From Bacillus sp. N13C7 (GTDB taxonomy: Bacteria; Bacillota; Bacilli; Bacillales; Bacillaceae): 64,000 bases of DNA. The position numbers were made by a program, and so were the translations under genes. The notes under the pieces were generated by a model. It searched no databases, was not told the DNA's origin, and saw only the letters and a list, made by a program, of their open reading frames with translations. Location of the stretch: contig NZ_JALAMO010000007.1 in NCBI RefSeq assembly GCF_026790065.1, forward strand, positions 246,829 through 310,828. The letters run 5' to 3'. This document shows, piece by piece, positions 28,149 to 38,448 of the stretch (position 1 is its first letter; every line of letters begins with the position of its first letter).

Positions 28149-28808
28149 GTGAGTGCAGAGAAAAGCATGAATGTGAGTCGTGAATTCTCAGTTCAGCAAA
28201 TAAATTCTTTTACATTATCTGAAAAGACGGCTCGTTATTTGGCAGTAAAGCGCGTAATGGATATTTGGTTTGCGCTCATTGGATTGGCGATTGCGCTGCC
28301 AATGATTGCGGTATTTTCAATATTGATTTGTTTGGAGACGCCGGGGCCTGCCATTTATACGCAGGAACGCGTAGGGAAAGGCGGGAAACCATTTAAGCTT
28401 TATAAGCTACGTTCCATGAAAATAGATGCCGAGAAGTCTGGGGCGGTTTGGGCGCAGAAGCAAGATCCGCGGGTGACCAGGATCGGAGCTTTTATCAGAA
28501 GAACGAGAATTGACGAGCTTCCTCAGCTGTTTAATGTGCTGAAAGGCGATATGAGCATGATTGGCCCTCGTCCGGAACGTCCTGTGTTTACGGAAAAATT
28601 CCAAAATGAAATTCCAGGCTTTACACAGCGTCTGGCTGTTAAACCGGGATTGAGCGGCTGGGCTCAGGTGAACGGCGGTTACGATATGACGCCGAAGGAA
28701 AAGCTGATATTTGATTTATATTACATTCGCAATCTGACTTTCACTTTAGAATTAAAAATTATGTTAAAAACTTGTAAAGTTGTTTGGACAGGTGATGGTG
28801 CAAGATAA
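28149..28808 (+). CDS. tuaA: Undecaprenyl-phosphate sugar phosphotransferase TuaA
   Basis: Starts the teichuronic acid repeat by moving a sugar phosphate (GalNAc-1-phosphate by current view) onto undecaprenyl phosphate. Visible: one membrane hairpin (about 38-60, IWFALIGLAIALPMIAVFS), then the bacterial sugar transferase block YTQERVGKGGKPFKLYKLR, RIDELPQLFNVLKGDMSMIG, PRPERP and LAVKPGLSGWAQVNGGY. The frame opens at 28134, but GAGGTG there is a good ribosome site for the GTG at 28149 (219 residues). First gene of tuaABCDEFGH. Confidence 0.93.
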   Translation: MSAEKSMNVSREFSVQQINSFTLSEKTARYLAVKRVMDIWFALIGLAIALPMIAVFSILICLETPGPAIYTQERVGKGGKPFKLYKLRSMKIDAEKSGAVWAQKQDPRVTRIGAFIRRTRIDELPQLFNVLKGDMSMIGPRPERPVFTEKFQNEIPGFTQRLAVKPGLSGWAQVNGGYDMTPKEKLIFDLYYIRNLTFTLELKIMLKTCKVVWTGDGAR

Positions 28809-28863
28809 AACTGAATGTCTGGATTCACCATCAATCTGAGCTTAAAAAAAAGTAGGGAATATG

Positions 28864-30315
28864 ATGCCAAGTATTACAAAACAAATCATAAGCGGTGCAA
28901 AGTGGACAAGTATTTCAACCATGTGTATTACAATCATACAAATCGTTCAGTTTGCCCTGCTAGGAAATATGATGACCTTAACGGAATTTGGACTCGTCGG
29001 CATGATCACAACAGTTACAGTATTCGCCCAGATTGTGCTTGATATGGGTTTTGGCGCAGCGCTGATTCAGAAAGATGATGCGACGGAGCGCCAGCTGTCA
29101 ACATTGTATTGGCTTAATATTATGACCGGCGTGCTGCTGTTTGTTCTTTTATATGTGAGCAGCCCCGTCATTGCGGGATTTTATCAAAGGGAAGAGCTGG
29201 TGTTTCTGATTCGGATTTTGGCGATTATGTTTTTGATCGCGCCAATCGGACAGCAGTATCAGTATATGCTGCAAAAGCAGCTTCATTTTAATACGTTAAG
29301 TAAAATTGAGATTTTTTCAAATGTATTGTCCTTCGGATATTTAGCGATAGCGGTTTTTATGATGGATGCAATTTTGGCATACGTCATTTCTCAAGTGCTT
29401 CTGCAGTCCAGTAAAGGGATTTTATATTGGGCCGTATACCGGAAAAAATGGCATCCCGCTCTTGTTTTTGACTTGAGGGGCATGAAGGGGTTCTTTTCCT
29501 TTGGAGCCTTTCAGCTTTCATCCCGCCTTGTGAACAGGCTGGGCGCGAATATCGATATGATTTTGATCGGCCGGTTTATCGGTGCTGAAGCGCTGGGGAT
29601 TTATAACCTTGCTTACCAGATTGTCACCATTCCAGTTTTAAAGATCAATCCGATTGTCACACGGGTGGCATTCCCTGTCTTCGCAAAAAACAAATATGAA
29701 AACAGCGTGATCAGAGAAGGCTTTCTGAATATGACAAAAATGCTGGCGCTCGTCTCGTTTCCGCTGTTAATCGGGCTCGTGTCTGTGTCAGACGCCTTTG
29801 TCGCAGCGGTTTTCGGAGAAAAATGGCTTGCTGCTGTTCCGGTCCTCAATGTTCTCGCCATTGTCGGAATACTAAGAGTGCTCATGAATCCAAATGGATC
29901 TGTGCTTCTTGCTAAAGGCAGGGCGGACTTAGCGTTTTATTGGGATTCCGGCGTGCTGCTGCTGTACGGCTTGTCACTGTTTGCAGCTGTGCAAACAGGA
30001 AATCTGCAGACCGTCGCATGGGTGTACGCCATCATCAGCGTTTTCAATTTTATGATCGGGCGCTGGCTCCTGGCATATGTCATCAAGCTTAACCTGTTGG
30101 CTTATTTCCAGTCTATAATGAAGCCGTTTCTGATTACTGCCGCGATGGGCATCATTGCGTTTGGTGTAAGCCTGGGGACGGAACACTTCAGCCTGCAGGC
30201 AGAAATGAGGCTGGCCATTTCAGTTGCGGCCGGGGCGCTGTGCTATCTCTTTCTTTTGGTAAAAGCGTACCCTCAAACGAAAAGCAAACTACTAAGAAAA
30301 GGACGTTTGTCATGA
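28864..30315 (+). CDS. tuaB: Teichuronic acid repeat flippase TuaB (polysaccharide exporter family)
   Basis: Multi-spanning membrane protein of the Wzx/RfbX type, likely to flip lipid-linked repeat units outward. About 12-14 hydrophobic segments, with the N-terminal SGAKWTSISTMCITIIQIVQ and the GANIDMILIGRFIGAEALG pattern of this family. Two ATG codons in a row (28861, 28864); the second fits AGGG better and gives 483 residues. It overlaps tuaC by four bases. Confidence 0.93.
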   Translation: MPSITKQIISGAKWTSISTMCITIIQIVQFALLGNMMTLTEFGLVGMITTVTVFAQIVLDMGFGAALIQKDDATERQLSTLYWLNIMTGVLLFVLLYVSSPVIAGFYQREELVFLIRILAIMFLIAPIGQQYQYMLQKQLHFNTLSKIEIFSNVLSFGYLAIAVFMMDAILAYVISQVLLQSSKGILYWAVYRKKWHPALVFDLRGMKGFFSFGAFQLSSRLVNRLGANIDMILIGRFIGAEALGIYNLAYQIVTIPVLKINPIVTRVAFPVFAKNKYENSVIREGFLNMTKMLALVSFPLLIGLVSVSDAFVAAVFGEKWLAAVPVLNVLAIVGILRVLMNPNGSVLLAKGRADLAFYWDSGVLLLYGLSLFAAVQTGNLQTVAWVYAIISVFNFMIGRWLLAYVIKLNLLAYFQSIMKPFLITAAMGIIAFGVSLGTEHFSLQAEMRLAISVAAGALCYLFLLVKAYPQTKSKLLRKGRLS

Positions 30316-31481
30316 AGATTTTGTGGATCACAAGCGTATACCCGAGCAGTCTGAAACCCGGTGAGGGTGTGTTTCATGAGACACAGGTGCAAGAACTGCA
30401 AAAACTCGGGATTGATATCACCGTGATATGCCCAAGGCCTTTTCATTCGGCGCCTGTCCGTATGCTGAAAAAGGCGTATCGAAAAAAGGATGCCAGACCG
30501 GAGTATGAGATTAGGAAGGGGATACCGGTTTATCGGCCTTTCTATCGAGCAGTTCCCGGCCAGCTGAAGTGGGCGCAGCCCCACCGGAGAATCGCATCAG
30601 CCGTTTTAAAAACAATGAAACAGCGCGATTTACATCCGGATCTGATCCATGCGCATTTTGCCATGCCATCAGGCGGGGCAGCGGCAGTCGTGTCGGAAAC
30701 AGCGCGAATTCCTTATGTCCTGACCTTGCATGGCAGTGATGTAAATGTCTATCCGCACTACAGCAAAGGGGCATTTAAGGCCTTCAATCGTGCGGTAGGC
30801 TCCGCATCAGCTGTTTTAGCAGTCAGCCACAAACTTCAGGAAGAAACGAAAAAGCTTTCCGGCTTTGACAGCTCGGTTTTGCCGATTGGCATACAGCTCA
30901 GCCGTTTTCAGGAGAATGAGGAAACGAAAGAAGAAATCAGAAAAAGACTCGGACTCCCGCTCGATCAGCGTCTGGCTGTCTTTGTGGGCCGGCTTGTCAG
31001 GGAGAAAGGCATTTTTGAACTGTCTGAAGCGATCGAATCGCTGAAGGAACCTCCTACGGCAGTCTTTGTCGGAGACGGTCCCGCAAAATCAATGATAATG
31101 CAGAAGGGGCATATCGTCACAGGCCAAGTGCCGAATCATAAGGTAAGAGACTATTTGCTTGCGGCAGACCTATTCGTGCTTCCTTCTTACAGTGAGGGGA
31201 TGCCGACTGTCGTAATTGAGGCGCTGGCGCTAAGAGTCCCTGTCATCTGTACAGATGTTGGCGGAGTGGCATCTTTATTCGGAAAGCATCAGCACCTGCT
31301 GATTAAACCGAAATCCGCGCAAGCCTTGGCGGAAGCGATCACTCTGTACGAACATGAGCAAATATGGAAACCGGAAGTAGCAGATGATTTGTATGAGACC
31401 GTGCAGGCTCAATTTGATGCCGGAAAAAATGCCAAGGCCTTGCATCATCAGTATCTGACGGTCATGAAAACGTCCGTTTAA
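30312..31481 (+). CDS. tuaC: Glycosyltransferase TuaC (family 4)
   Basis: GT-B glycosyltransferase adding a sugar of the teichuronic acid repeat. N-terminal MKILWITSVYPSSLKPGEGVF, then LTLHGSDVNVYPHYSKG, VFVGRLVREKGIFEL (donor-site Arg and Lys) and YSEGMPTVVIEALALRVPV with the ExxxxxxxE pair. The frame is open from 30240, but the ATG at 30312 gives 389 residues, the 168 length, and overlaps the tuaB stop. Confidence 0.93.
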   Translation: MKILWITSVYPSSLKPGEGVFHETQVQELQKLGIDITVICPRPFHSAPVRMLKKAYRKKDARPEYEIRKGIPVYRPFYRAVPGQLKWAQPHRRIASAVLKTMKQRDLHPDLIHAHFAMPSGGAAAVVSETARIPYVLTLHGSDVNVYPHYSKGAFKAFNRAVGSASAVLAVSHKLQEETKKLSGFDSSVLPIGIQLSRFQENEETKEEIRKRLGLPLDQRLAVFVGRLVREKGIFELSEAIESLKEPPTAVFVGDGPAKSMIMQKGHIVTGQVPNHKVRDYLLAADLFVLPSYSEGMPTVVIEALALRVPVICTDVGGVASLFGKHQHLLIKPKSAQALAEAITLYEHEQIWKPEVADDLYETVQAQFDAGKNAKALHHQYLTVMKTSV

Positions 31482-31542
31482 TCGTAAGTAACTGCGACCA
31501 ATATAAATAGGAAGATCATTTTACAGGAGAGGGATGAGCGCT

Positions 31543-32928
31543 GTGAAAAAAATAGCTGTAATTGGAACAGGTTATGTAGGACTCGTATCAGGCACTTGCT
31601 TTGCGGAGATCGGCAATAAAGTTGTTTGCTGTGATATTGATGAATCAAAAATCACAAGTCTGAAAAATGGAGTAATCCCGATCTATGAGCCAGGGCTTTC
31701 AGACTTAGTTGAAAAAAATGTGCTGGATCAGCGTTTGTCCTTTACGAACGATATTCCATCCGCCATTCGGGCATCCGACATTATTTATATTGCTGTCGGA
31801 ACCCCGATGTCCAAAACAGGTGAAGCTGATTTAACGTACGTCAAAGCGGCAGCGAAAACAATCGGTGAGCATCTCAACGGCTATAAAATTATTGTAAATA
31901 AAAGCACAGTTCCGGTCGGAACGGGAAAACTGGTTCAATCGATCGTTCAGAAAGCTTCAAAAGGAAGATACTCATTCGATGTTGTATCTAATCCTGAATT
32001 CCTTCGGGAGGGCTCAGCGATTCATGACACGATGAATATGGAGCGCGCCGTGATTGGCTCAACCAGTCATAAAGCCGCTGCCATCATTGAGGATCTGCAC
32101 CAGCCTTTCCATGCTCCTGTCATTAAAACAAACTTAGAAAGTGCAGAAATGATTAAATACGCCGCGAATGCATTTCTGGCGACAAAGATTTCCTTTATCA
32201 ACGATATCGCAAACATTTGTGAGCGAGTCGGCGCAGACGTTTCAAAAGTTGCTGATGGCGTTGGGCTTGACAGCCGTATCGGCAGAAAGTTTCTAAAAGC
32301 GGGTATTGGGTTTGGCGGCTCCTGTTTTCCTAAGGATACAACCGCACTGCTTCAAATTGCAAAATCTGCCGGCTATCCATTTAAGCTCATCGAAGCTGTG
32401 ATTGAAACGAACGAAAAGCAGCGCGTTCACATTGTAGATAAACTCTTAACTGTTATGGGAAGCATCAAAGGAAGAACCATTTCCGTTCTCGGATTGGCCT
32501 TCAAGCCGAATACAAACGATGTGAGATCCGCTCCAGCTCTTGATATTATTCCGATGCTGCAGCAGCTGGGCGCCCATGTAAAAGCATATGATCCGATTGC
32601 TATTCCTGAAGCTTCAGCGATTCTAGGCGAACAGATCGAGTATTGCACAGATGTGTATGCTGCGATTGAGGACACTGATGCATGCCTGATTTTAACAGAT
32701 TGGCCGGAAGTGAAGGAAATGGAGCTTGTAAAAGTGAAAACCCTCTTGAAGCAGCCAATCATTATCGATGGCAGAAATTTATTTTCACTTGAAGAGATGC
32801 AGGCCGCCGGATACATTTATCATTCCATCGGCCGTCCTGCTGTTCGTGGAACGGAACCCTCTGACAAGTATTTTCCGGGCTTGCCGCTCGAGGAACTCGC
32901 TAAAGACTTGGGGAGCGTCAATTTATAA
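31543..32928 (+). CDS. tuaD: UDP-glucose 6-dehydrogenase TuaD
   Basis: Oxidises UDP-glucose twice with NAD+ to UDP-glucuronate, the acidic sugar of teichuronic acid. Rossmann start IAVIGTGYVGLVSGTCFA, YEPGLSDLV, VGTPMSKTGEADLTYV, NKSTVPVGTG, NPEFLREGSAIHD, and the catalytic cysteine loop GIGFGGSCFPKDTTAL. LGLAFKPNTNDVRSAP is in the C-terminal domain. The frame opens at 31534; the GTG at 31543 follows AGGAGAGGG with good spacing and yields 461 residues, identical in length to 168. Confidence 0.96.
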   Translation: MKKIAVIGTGYVGLVSGTCFAEIGNKVVCCDIDESKITSLKNGVIPIYEPGLSDLVEKNVLDQRLSFTNDIPSAIRASDIIYIAVGTPMSKTGEADLTYVKAAAKTIGEHLNGYKIIVNKSTVPVGTGKLVQSIVQKASKGRYSFDVVSNPEFLREGSAIHDTMNMERAVIGSTSHKAAAIIEDLHQPFHAPVIKTNLESAEMIKYAANAFLATKISFINDIANICERVGADVSKVADGVGLDSRIGRKFLKAGIGFGGSCFPKDTTALLQIAKSAGYPFKLIEAVIETNEKQRVHIVDKLLTVMGSIKGRTISVLGLAFKPNTNDVRSAPALDIIPMLQQLGAHVKAYDPIAIPEASAILGEQIEYCTDVYAAIEDTDACLILTDWPEVKEMELVKVKTLLKQPIIIDGRNLFSLEEMQAAGYIYHSIGRPAVRGTEPSDKYFPGLPLEELAKDLGSVNL

Positions 32929-33012
32929 ATAGAAAAGTGTTGCTTGGTTGAAGCTGCCGGCTGCTTAGGCTCGGCCGCCGGCTCCTGAAACATCAGGAAA
33001 GGGGTTAAACAT

Positions 33013-34479
33013 GTGAGTATCAAACGTTCAGCGGTCCATACGCTTACGTTACTGGCCGCTGCCATATTTGGAGTCGTCCTACTGCTGGGCGCCATCCGTA
33101 CAGACACAGGTTTCATGCAGATGGCTGCCGTGCTTGCGGTGCTGGCAATTGGTTTGTTTGCGCTGACGCTTGCAACCGCATTTACAACGAAAGAACGGCT
33201 CTTTATGGCTGTCATTTATATTTTGATCGCCTGCACTTTTTTAAATAATGCATTCTTTGCCATTCATCTCGGATTTTTCAGTTTGTTCCTTTACAGGCTA
33301 CTGCTCATTGCAGCGGGATGCCTCCATGTCATCGGTATGGTTCGGAATCGAACACATATTGAAAGATGGAACGGGCTGCAAGTGAAAGGGATTTTACTCT
33401 TTTTCGCCTTTTGGTTTATATACGGTCTTGTTTCACTGCTGTGGGCAAAATCAGTGACAGCCGGCATCAAATATTTGGCCTTATTGGCAATGGGAATCTT
33501 CTTCGTTTACCTCATTGTCATGTACGTGCAAAAAATGGAGCGGCTGATGATTGTTTATTCCATTTGGCTGGTGATGACAATACTTCTGATGATCATTGGT
33601 TTTTACAATCATATCACCCATCATCATCTTCCGAGTTCAACGCTTTACACTGGACCGGAATATAAGCAGCATTATCCGACATCGGTCTTTTTTAATCAAA
33701 ATGACTTTGCGACATTTTTATCCATCAGCTTCTTTTTGTACATCGCATTGGTGAAAAACATAAAGAATGGATACATCAAGGCGATTGGCCTTTTTCTTTC
33801 GGTCTGTGCGTTGTATTTAATTTTTGCTACCGGTTCAAGAGCCAGCCTTCTGGGGATTTTTGCGGGCGCTGCTGTCTACATCTTTATTGTATTGCCGCCT
33901 GTTTTAAAGAAAATCGCCATCTGGCTGTCTGCAGCGGGAATCACCATTTTTGCAGTTCTTTTCGCCAGCCGAATTTATTCAAAGTTTTGGGAGCTGTTTC
34001 TGGCCCCGCAAACGCTGCATTCATTTCATGAAACGCTGCCGTCAAATGTGGCCCGGGCCAATCTGCTGAAAAACGCATGGCACTTTTTCCTTGATTCATA
34101 CGGATTCGGAGTCGGAGCAGGGAATGTATCCTATTACCTTGAGCATCATGCGTTATATGATACTGACAACGTCACAGAAGTGCACAATTGGCTTGTTGAA
34201 ATTCTTTCTAACTTTGGCTTGTTCATCATGCTTGGATATCTGGCTGTTTATGCCTACCTTATCTGGGTGCTTTACAAATTTTATGAAAGAAAATTGGGAA
34301 ATCAGTCAAAACTGATCACAGAAGGGCTTATCACGGCTCTGGTCAGTTTCCTGGTATCCAGTATCAGCCCAAGCTCTGTTTCAAATTTATTTTTCCACTG
34401 GGTGTTTCTTGCGCTCGTCATCGCCGCTGTGAATGTGTTAAGGCGATCCAGACAGGTGCCTGAACCGATGTACAGATAA
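33013..34479 (+). CDS. tuaE: Teichuronic acid polymerase TuaE (O-antigen ligase/Wzy-like)
   Basis: Membrane protein of 488 residues with about ten or more hydrophobic helices, probably the polymerase of teichuronic acid repeats. The long outer loop (GIGAGN-like FGVGAGNVSYYLEHHA and TEVHNWLVEILSNFG) is typical of the Wzy_C/O-antigen ligase family and carries the conserved His. Start GTG at 33013 after AAAGGGG. An 84-base GC-rich gap with an imperfect GCCGGC repeat separates it from tuaD. Confidence 0.9.
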   Translation: MSIKRSAVHTLTLLAAAIFGVVLLLGAIRTDTGFMQMAAVLAVLAIGLFALTLATAFTTKERLFMAVIYILIACTFLNNAFFAIHLGFFSLFLYRLLLIAAGCLHVIGMVRNRTHIERWNGLQVKGILLFFAFWFIYGLVSLLWAKSVTAGIKYLALLAMGIFFVYLIVMYVQKMERLMIVYSIWLVMTILLMIIGFYNHITHHHLPSSTLYTGPEYKQHYPTSVFFNQNDFATFLSISFFLYIALVKNIKNGYIKAIGLFLSVCALYLIFATGSRASLLGIFAGAAVYIFIVLPPVLKKIAIWLSAAGITIFAVLFASRIYSKFWELFLAPQTLHSFHETLPSNVARANLLKNAWHFFLDSYGFGVGAGNVSYYLEHHALYDTDNVTEVHNWLVEILSNFGLFIMLGYLAVYAYLIWVLYKFYERKLGNQSKLITEGLITALVSFLVSSISPSSVSNLFFHWVFLALVIAAVNVLRRSRQVPEPMYR

Positions 34480-34507
34480 ACAGACTACAAAAAGCAGGGA
34501 GACTTAT

Positions 34508-35188
34508 ATGAACGATATATTGATAAGAATAGCCCGGCGCGTGAAAAAAAATATCATTTGGATTATAGCAGTGCCAATTATATTAGGTGCGGCGGGGTAT
34601 ATCCTGCCGTCGCAGATTGCTGATCAAAAAAGTTTTGTAGCTGAAGACACTTTGGCTGTGGGGAGCTATGATCATCCGGTTTATAACAGCACAGAGGAGA
34701 TTCCGCTTCTGCTGAAGAGCGACTCTTTTTTGAAGGAGGCGCTTCCTGATGAGAAGGATGAAAATTTGGCAGAAATCAAAGAGAAGCTTACCATCAAAAC
34801 GGAATCCAAATCGTTACTGACTTTAAGCTATAGCGACGAGGATAAGGATAGAACGGAATCCGTCTTAAATGCTATTTCCTCCGCCTTTCTCAAAAACGAT
34901 CAAAAGCTCTATTCAGAAAGAGAAGCCGTCATCCGCAGCAGCATAGACGCGCTTGAAGGTGAGACGGTTAGCGAGGATTCCAAGGTGGATAAAGAGAGAT
35001 TTTTGTATGAGCTGAAGAACACGAAGCTTAACTTGAAACCGGCCAGTGTCACTGATTCTGAAACCGTAAGTGAGGCGGCAGGCGGCGGAATGTCTCCAAA
35101 AAAGAAAGCGGTTCTTGGCGTTATGATCGGCCTCACGATCGCCTTTATGTTTGTTGTCATTCCTGAATTTTTCAGGGAATCCTTTTAA
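34508..35188 (+). CDS. tuaF: Chain-length-type membrane protein TuaF (Wzz-like)
   Basis: 226 residues with an N-terminal helix (about 16-32, IIWIIAVPIILGAAGYI), a mostly helical outer region, and a C-terminal helix (about 198-216, AVLGVMIGLTIAFMFVVI), the two-helix layout of polysaccharide co-polymerase proteins. Probably sets chain length or couples polymerisation to export of teichuronic acid. No kinase domain. ATG after GCAGGGAG. Confidence 0.88.
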   Translation: MNDILIRIARRVKKNIIWIIAVPIILGAAGYILPSQIADQKSFVAEDTLAVGSYDHPVYNSTEEIPLLLKSDSFLKEALPDEKDENLAEIKEKLTIKTESKSLLTLSYSDEDKDRTESVLNAISSAFLKNDQKLYSEREAVIRSSIDALEGETVSEDSKVDKERFLYELKNTKLNLKPASVTDSETVSEAAGGGMSPKKKAVLGVMIGLTIAFMFVVIPEFFRESF

Positions 35189-35211
35189 AATCATATGATG
35201 GAGATGTGATC

Positions 35212-35970
35212 ATGACCAATTGGAAACCTCTCGTATCTGTCATTACGCCTTCTTATAATGCGCGTGACTATATTGAAGACACGATTCATTCAGTGTTAGA
35301 TCAGAGCCACTCTCATTGGGAAATGATTATCGTGGATGATTGCTCAACGGATGGCACACGCGACATTTTACAGCAATATGAAAAAATAGATGAAAGAATT
35401 CATGTCGTGTATCTGGAAGAAAACAGCGGAGCAGCGGTTGCTCGAAACAAAGCATTGGAGCGCGCTCAAGGACGTTATGTCGCATTTTTGGACAGTGATG
35501 ACAAATGGAAAAAAGACAAACTGGAAAAGCAGCTTGATTTTATGATGGAGCGTTCCTGTGCGTTTTCTTTCACAGGCTACAGCCTAATGGCCCAAGACGG
35601 GACTCCGCTTGATAAGTTTATTCATGCCCCGGAAAGTCTGACGTACGATGACGCTCTGAAAAACACGATTATCGGCTGTTTGACGGTGATGATTGACAGG
35701 GAGCAAACGGGACAGATCCAAATGCCGAATATCAGAACGAGACAGGACTTAGCCACATGGCTGTCTCTTTTGAAAAAGGGATTTACCGCCTATGGAATGA
35801 ATGAATGCCTGGCTGAATATCGGCTTGTAGATAACTCGATATCCAGCAACAAATGGAAGGCCGCAAAAAAAACGTGGTTTGTTTACAGGGAGATTGAGCG
35901 GCTTCATTTGATCAAAGCCACATGGTGTTTTGTACAATATGCGAAAAATGCGGTGAAAAAAAGATTATAG
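35212..35970 (+). CDS. tuaG: Glycosyltransferase TuaG (family 2)
   Basis: 252-residue GT-A glycosyltransferase of teichuronic acid synthesis. Motifs: SVITPSYNARDYI, IVDDCSTDGT, NSGAAVARNKALE, FLDSDDKWK and a late TRQDLATWL acidic motif. A C-terminal amphipathic segment (YAKNAVKKRL) may bind the membrane. ATG at 35212 follows GGAG; an earlier in-frame GTG (35206) is less well placed. Confidence 0.92.
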   Translation: MTNWKPLVSVITPSYNARDYIEDTIHSVLDQSHSHWEMIIVDDCSTDGTRDILQQYEKIDERIHVVYLEENSGAAVARNKALERAQGRYVAFLDSDDKWKKDKLEKQLDFMMERSCAFSFTGYSLMAQDGTPLDKFIHAPESLTYDDALKNTIIGCLTVMIDREQTGQIQMPNIRTRQDLATWLSLLKKGFTAYGMNECLAEYRLVDNSISSNKWKAAKKTWFVYREIERLHLIKATWCFVQYAKNAVKKRL

Positions 35971-35998
35971 CCGCAAACAGAGAGAAAAGGTGATGAAG

Positions 35999-37192
35999 GT
36001 GGAAACAAAAGAAACAATGATTCATGTCATCGTTGCCACTGCTGAATGGGGAAAAGACCAATTGAGATACAGAAGGCACCGGCTGGCGGAGTTTTTAGCC
36101 GATCAGGAAGAAACGAAGGAAGTCATTTGGGTGTGCCCGGCTCCGCGCCCCCAAGAAAGTGAATTCCAGCAGGTTCGTTCAGGCATCAGGCAATTCGCGG
36201 TCAAAGACCTGCTGCAGAAAAAAATGTTTCGCTTCGGACGATATACAGATGTCTTTTACAGGCGCAAGCTCTCCCCTTTACTTGATGAGCTGAAAACTGC
36301 TTCTGCAAACGGTGAACGCTGCTGTTTGTGGTACACGTTCCCTGGGTTCCCGCTGTTGTCTTCGCTGTATCCCTGGGATCAGGTTATTTATGATTGCAGT
36401 GACTTATGGGCAGCGCCGATCAGCGGCCGTTCAAATCTGCTGTCTGAATTCCGGCGAAAAGTCATTAAATCGGCGGAGATAAGAATTATACATCGTGCAG
36501 ATTCCATTACCTGTTCATCGGATTATCTTCACAAAGAAGTAGACAAAAAACTGACCGCAGGACGAGAAAAGGTTCATACTGTCGAGAACGGGGTTGAATT
36601 TGAGCTGTTTTCTGCAAATAAGAAAGCTCCTGATCGCAGTATATTACAGGGAAGAGAAGGAACAGTATTAGGCTTTATCGGTGGGATTAAACCTAAGCTC
36701 GATTTTAAAATGATTGAAGAAGCTGCATTACAAAAGCCTGATTGGACATTTTTATGGGTTGGTCCGGATGCCACCAACGGAGATGCCTCGTTTCAAGAGC
36801 TACTGAGGCTTCCCAATGTCATATGGACCGGCCCGGCGGATCCAAAGGAAGTTCCGCATTATATGGAGCTTATCGATATCGGCATGATGCCATATAAAAA
36901 TTCACCGTATAATCAAGCCGTGTTTCCGCTGAAACTATTTGAATTTTTAGCGGCAGGAAAGCCTGTTGTCGGCTCTAATCTTCCGTCAACATCAAAAATG
37001 AAAAAGCCGTATATATACGAATATGTAGAAGGCGATGATCCGATTGATTTTATAGCCGCGTGCGAAAAAGTCCTCGCCCAAAACGGAGATGAAAGGTATA
37101 AAGAAATGCGCCGAAACATTGCCCGCGCGCAAGATTGGAACTGCTTATTTAAACAAATCATGAAGTATACAGGGATTCAAAAACATGCGTAG
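35999..37192 (+). CDS. tuaH: Glycosyltransferase TuaH (GT-B type)
   Basis: Last tua gene, a GT-B transferase. Visible: HVIVATAEWGKDQLRYRRHR, CLWYTFPGFPLLSSLYPW, VIYDCSDLW, VENGVEFELF, VLGFIGGIKPKLDFKMI, MPYKNSPYNQAVFPLKLFE and FLAAGKPVVGSNLPS, the donor-binding end. GTG at 35999 after AAAAGGTGA gives 397 residues, the 168 length; GTG 35990 and ATG 35993 overlap that ribosome site. A loose inverted repeat with a T run at 37185-37220 may end the operon. Confidence 0.9.
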   Translation: METKETMIHVIVATAEWGKDQLRYRRHRLAEFLADQEETKEVIWVCPAPRPQESEFQQVRSGIRQFAVKDLLQKKMFRFGRYTDVFYRRKLSPLLDELKTASANGERCCLWYTFPGFPLLSSLYPWDQVIYDCSDLWAAPISGRSNLLSEFRRKVIKSAEIRIIHRADSITCSSDYLHKEVDKKLTAGREKVHTVENGVEFELFSANKKAPDRSILQGREGTVLGFIGGIKPKLDFKMIEEAALQKPDWTFLWVGPDATNGDASFQELLRLPNVIWTGPADPKEVPHYMELIDIGMMPYKNSPYNQAVFPLKLFEFLAAGKPVVGSNLPSTSKMKKPYIYEYVEGDDPIDFIAACEKVLAQNGDERYKEMRRNIARAQDWNCLFKQIMKYTGIQKHA

Positions 37193-37336
37193 TCCTATAA
37201 ATTGGGATGCGCGTTTTTTGATTATACGTGTTTCTTTTTGATGAAGCTTGTTATAATAACTAAGGAGAAGGTATAATGGAAGGAACGGTTCTCTATCTAA
37301 ATAAAGACTTCATTTAATTCCAAAGGAGACTTCTTT

Positions 37337-38410
37337 ATGCTTGACGAACGCATGATTCGCATTGTTGTTGCGTTTATTGTCTCGCTGCTTACAGTTTTAA
37401 TCATAACCCCAATCGTAAAAAGGATTGCGATTAAAATAGGTGCAGTTGATCAGCCCAGCAATCGAAAAGTACATGACAAAATTATGCCCCGGATGGGCGG
37501 GCTGGCCATATTTATCGGGGTGGTTGCAGGCGTGCTTGCATCCGGTATTTACACAGAAACAAGAATGACGGCTATTACAGTCGGAGCATTCATCATTATT
37601 GTGTTAGGAATTCTTGATGATAAATATCAATTAAGTGCAAAAGTTAAGTTTTTGATTCAATTAGGTGTTGCCATTATGATTGTAAGCACCGGCTTAAAAA
37701 TGGACTTTTTCTCAGTACCTTTTTTAACAGAACGATTTGAGTTAGGGTGGATGGCTTATCCGCTGACAGTATTATGGATTGTCGGGATTACAAACGCAAT
37801 TAACCTGATTGACGGATTGGATGGCCTTGCCGCCGGTCTCTCTGTTATCGGCCTGTCAACAATCGCCGTCATGGCGCTATCCGGCGGAAAAATACTGATT
37901 CTGTCCCTCTCATTGGTTGTAATCGCCAGTACGCTGGGATTTTTGTTTTACAACTTTCATCCAGCAAAAATCTTTATGGGTGATACAGGATCACTTTTTT
38001 TAGGGTATAGTATTTCAATTCTTTCATTATTAGGACTGTATAAAAGCGTAACATTATTCAGTATCGTTATTCCGATTATTATTTTAGGCGTGCCAATTTT
38101 TGATACAACATTTGCTATTATCAGGAGAATATTAAACAAACAGCCGATTTCGGCGCCGGATAAGTCCCATATTCACCACAGACTGATGGCCTTTGGCCTT
38201 TCACATCGGATGTCGGTCATTGTGATTTATCTGATTGGATTTATTTTCAGCATAAGTGCAATTGTGCTCAAAAGTGCCACAATTTGGCTCTCTTTGTTTA
38301 TTATCTTCATTTTAATTATTTTTATGCAGATCATTGCAGAAGTGACAGGACTTGTGAATGAAAAATTCAAGCCGTTTACGAAATTCTATAAACGGCTGTT
38401 AAAAAGGAAT
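37337..38410 (+). CDS. tagO: Undecaprenyl-phosphate GlcNAc-1-phosphate transferase TagO
   Basis: First step of wall teichoic acid (and other glycopolymer) synthesis: transfers GlcNAc-1-phosphate from UDP-GlcNAc to undecaprenyl phosphate. 358 residues and about eleven transmembrane segments. MraY/WecA motifs: DQPSNRKVHDK, MPRMGGLAIF, LGILDDKYQLSAK (Mg-binding DD), NAINLIDGLDGLAAGL, FMGDTGSLFLGY and SAPDKSHIHHRL. ATG follows AAAGGAG. Monocistronic, ended by a shared convergent terminator. Confidence 0.97.
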
Positions 38411-38411
38411 T

Positions 38412-38441
38412 AAAAACTCCGGCTGAGTGGCCGGAGTTTTT
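38412..38441. terminator. Terminator of tagO
   Basis: AAAAACTCCGGC (38412-38423) and CCGGAGTTTTT (38431-38441) pair, followed by more T. Confidence 0.9.
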
Positions 38442-38448
38442 TCGTTAC

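Noticed and set aside
32929-33012. Riboswitch-like GC-rich repeat before tuaE
   Set aside because: Only a short imperfect GCCGGC repeat within an operon; no known riboswitch pattern.
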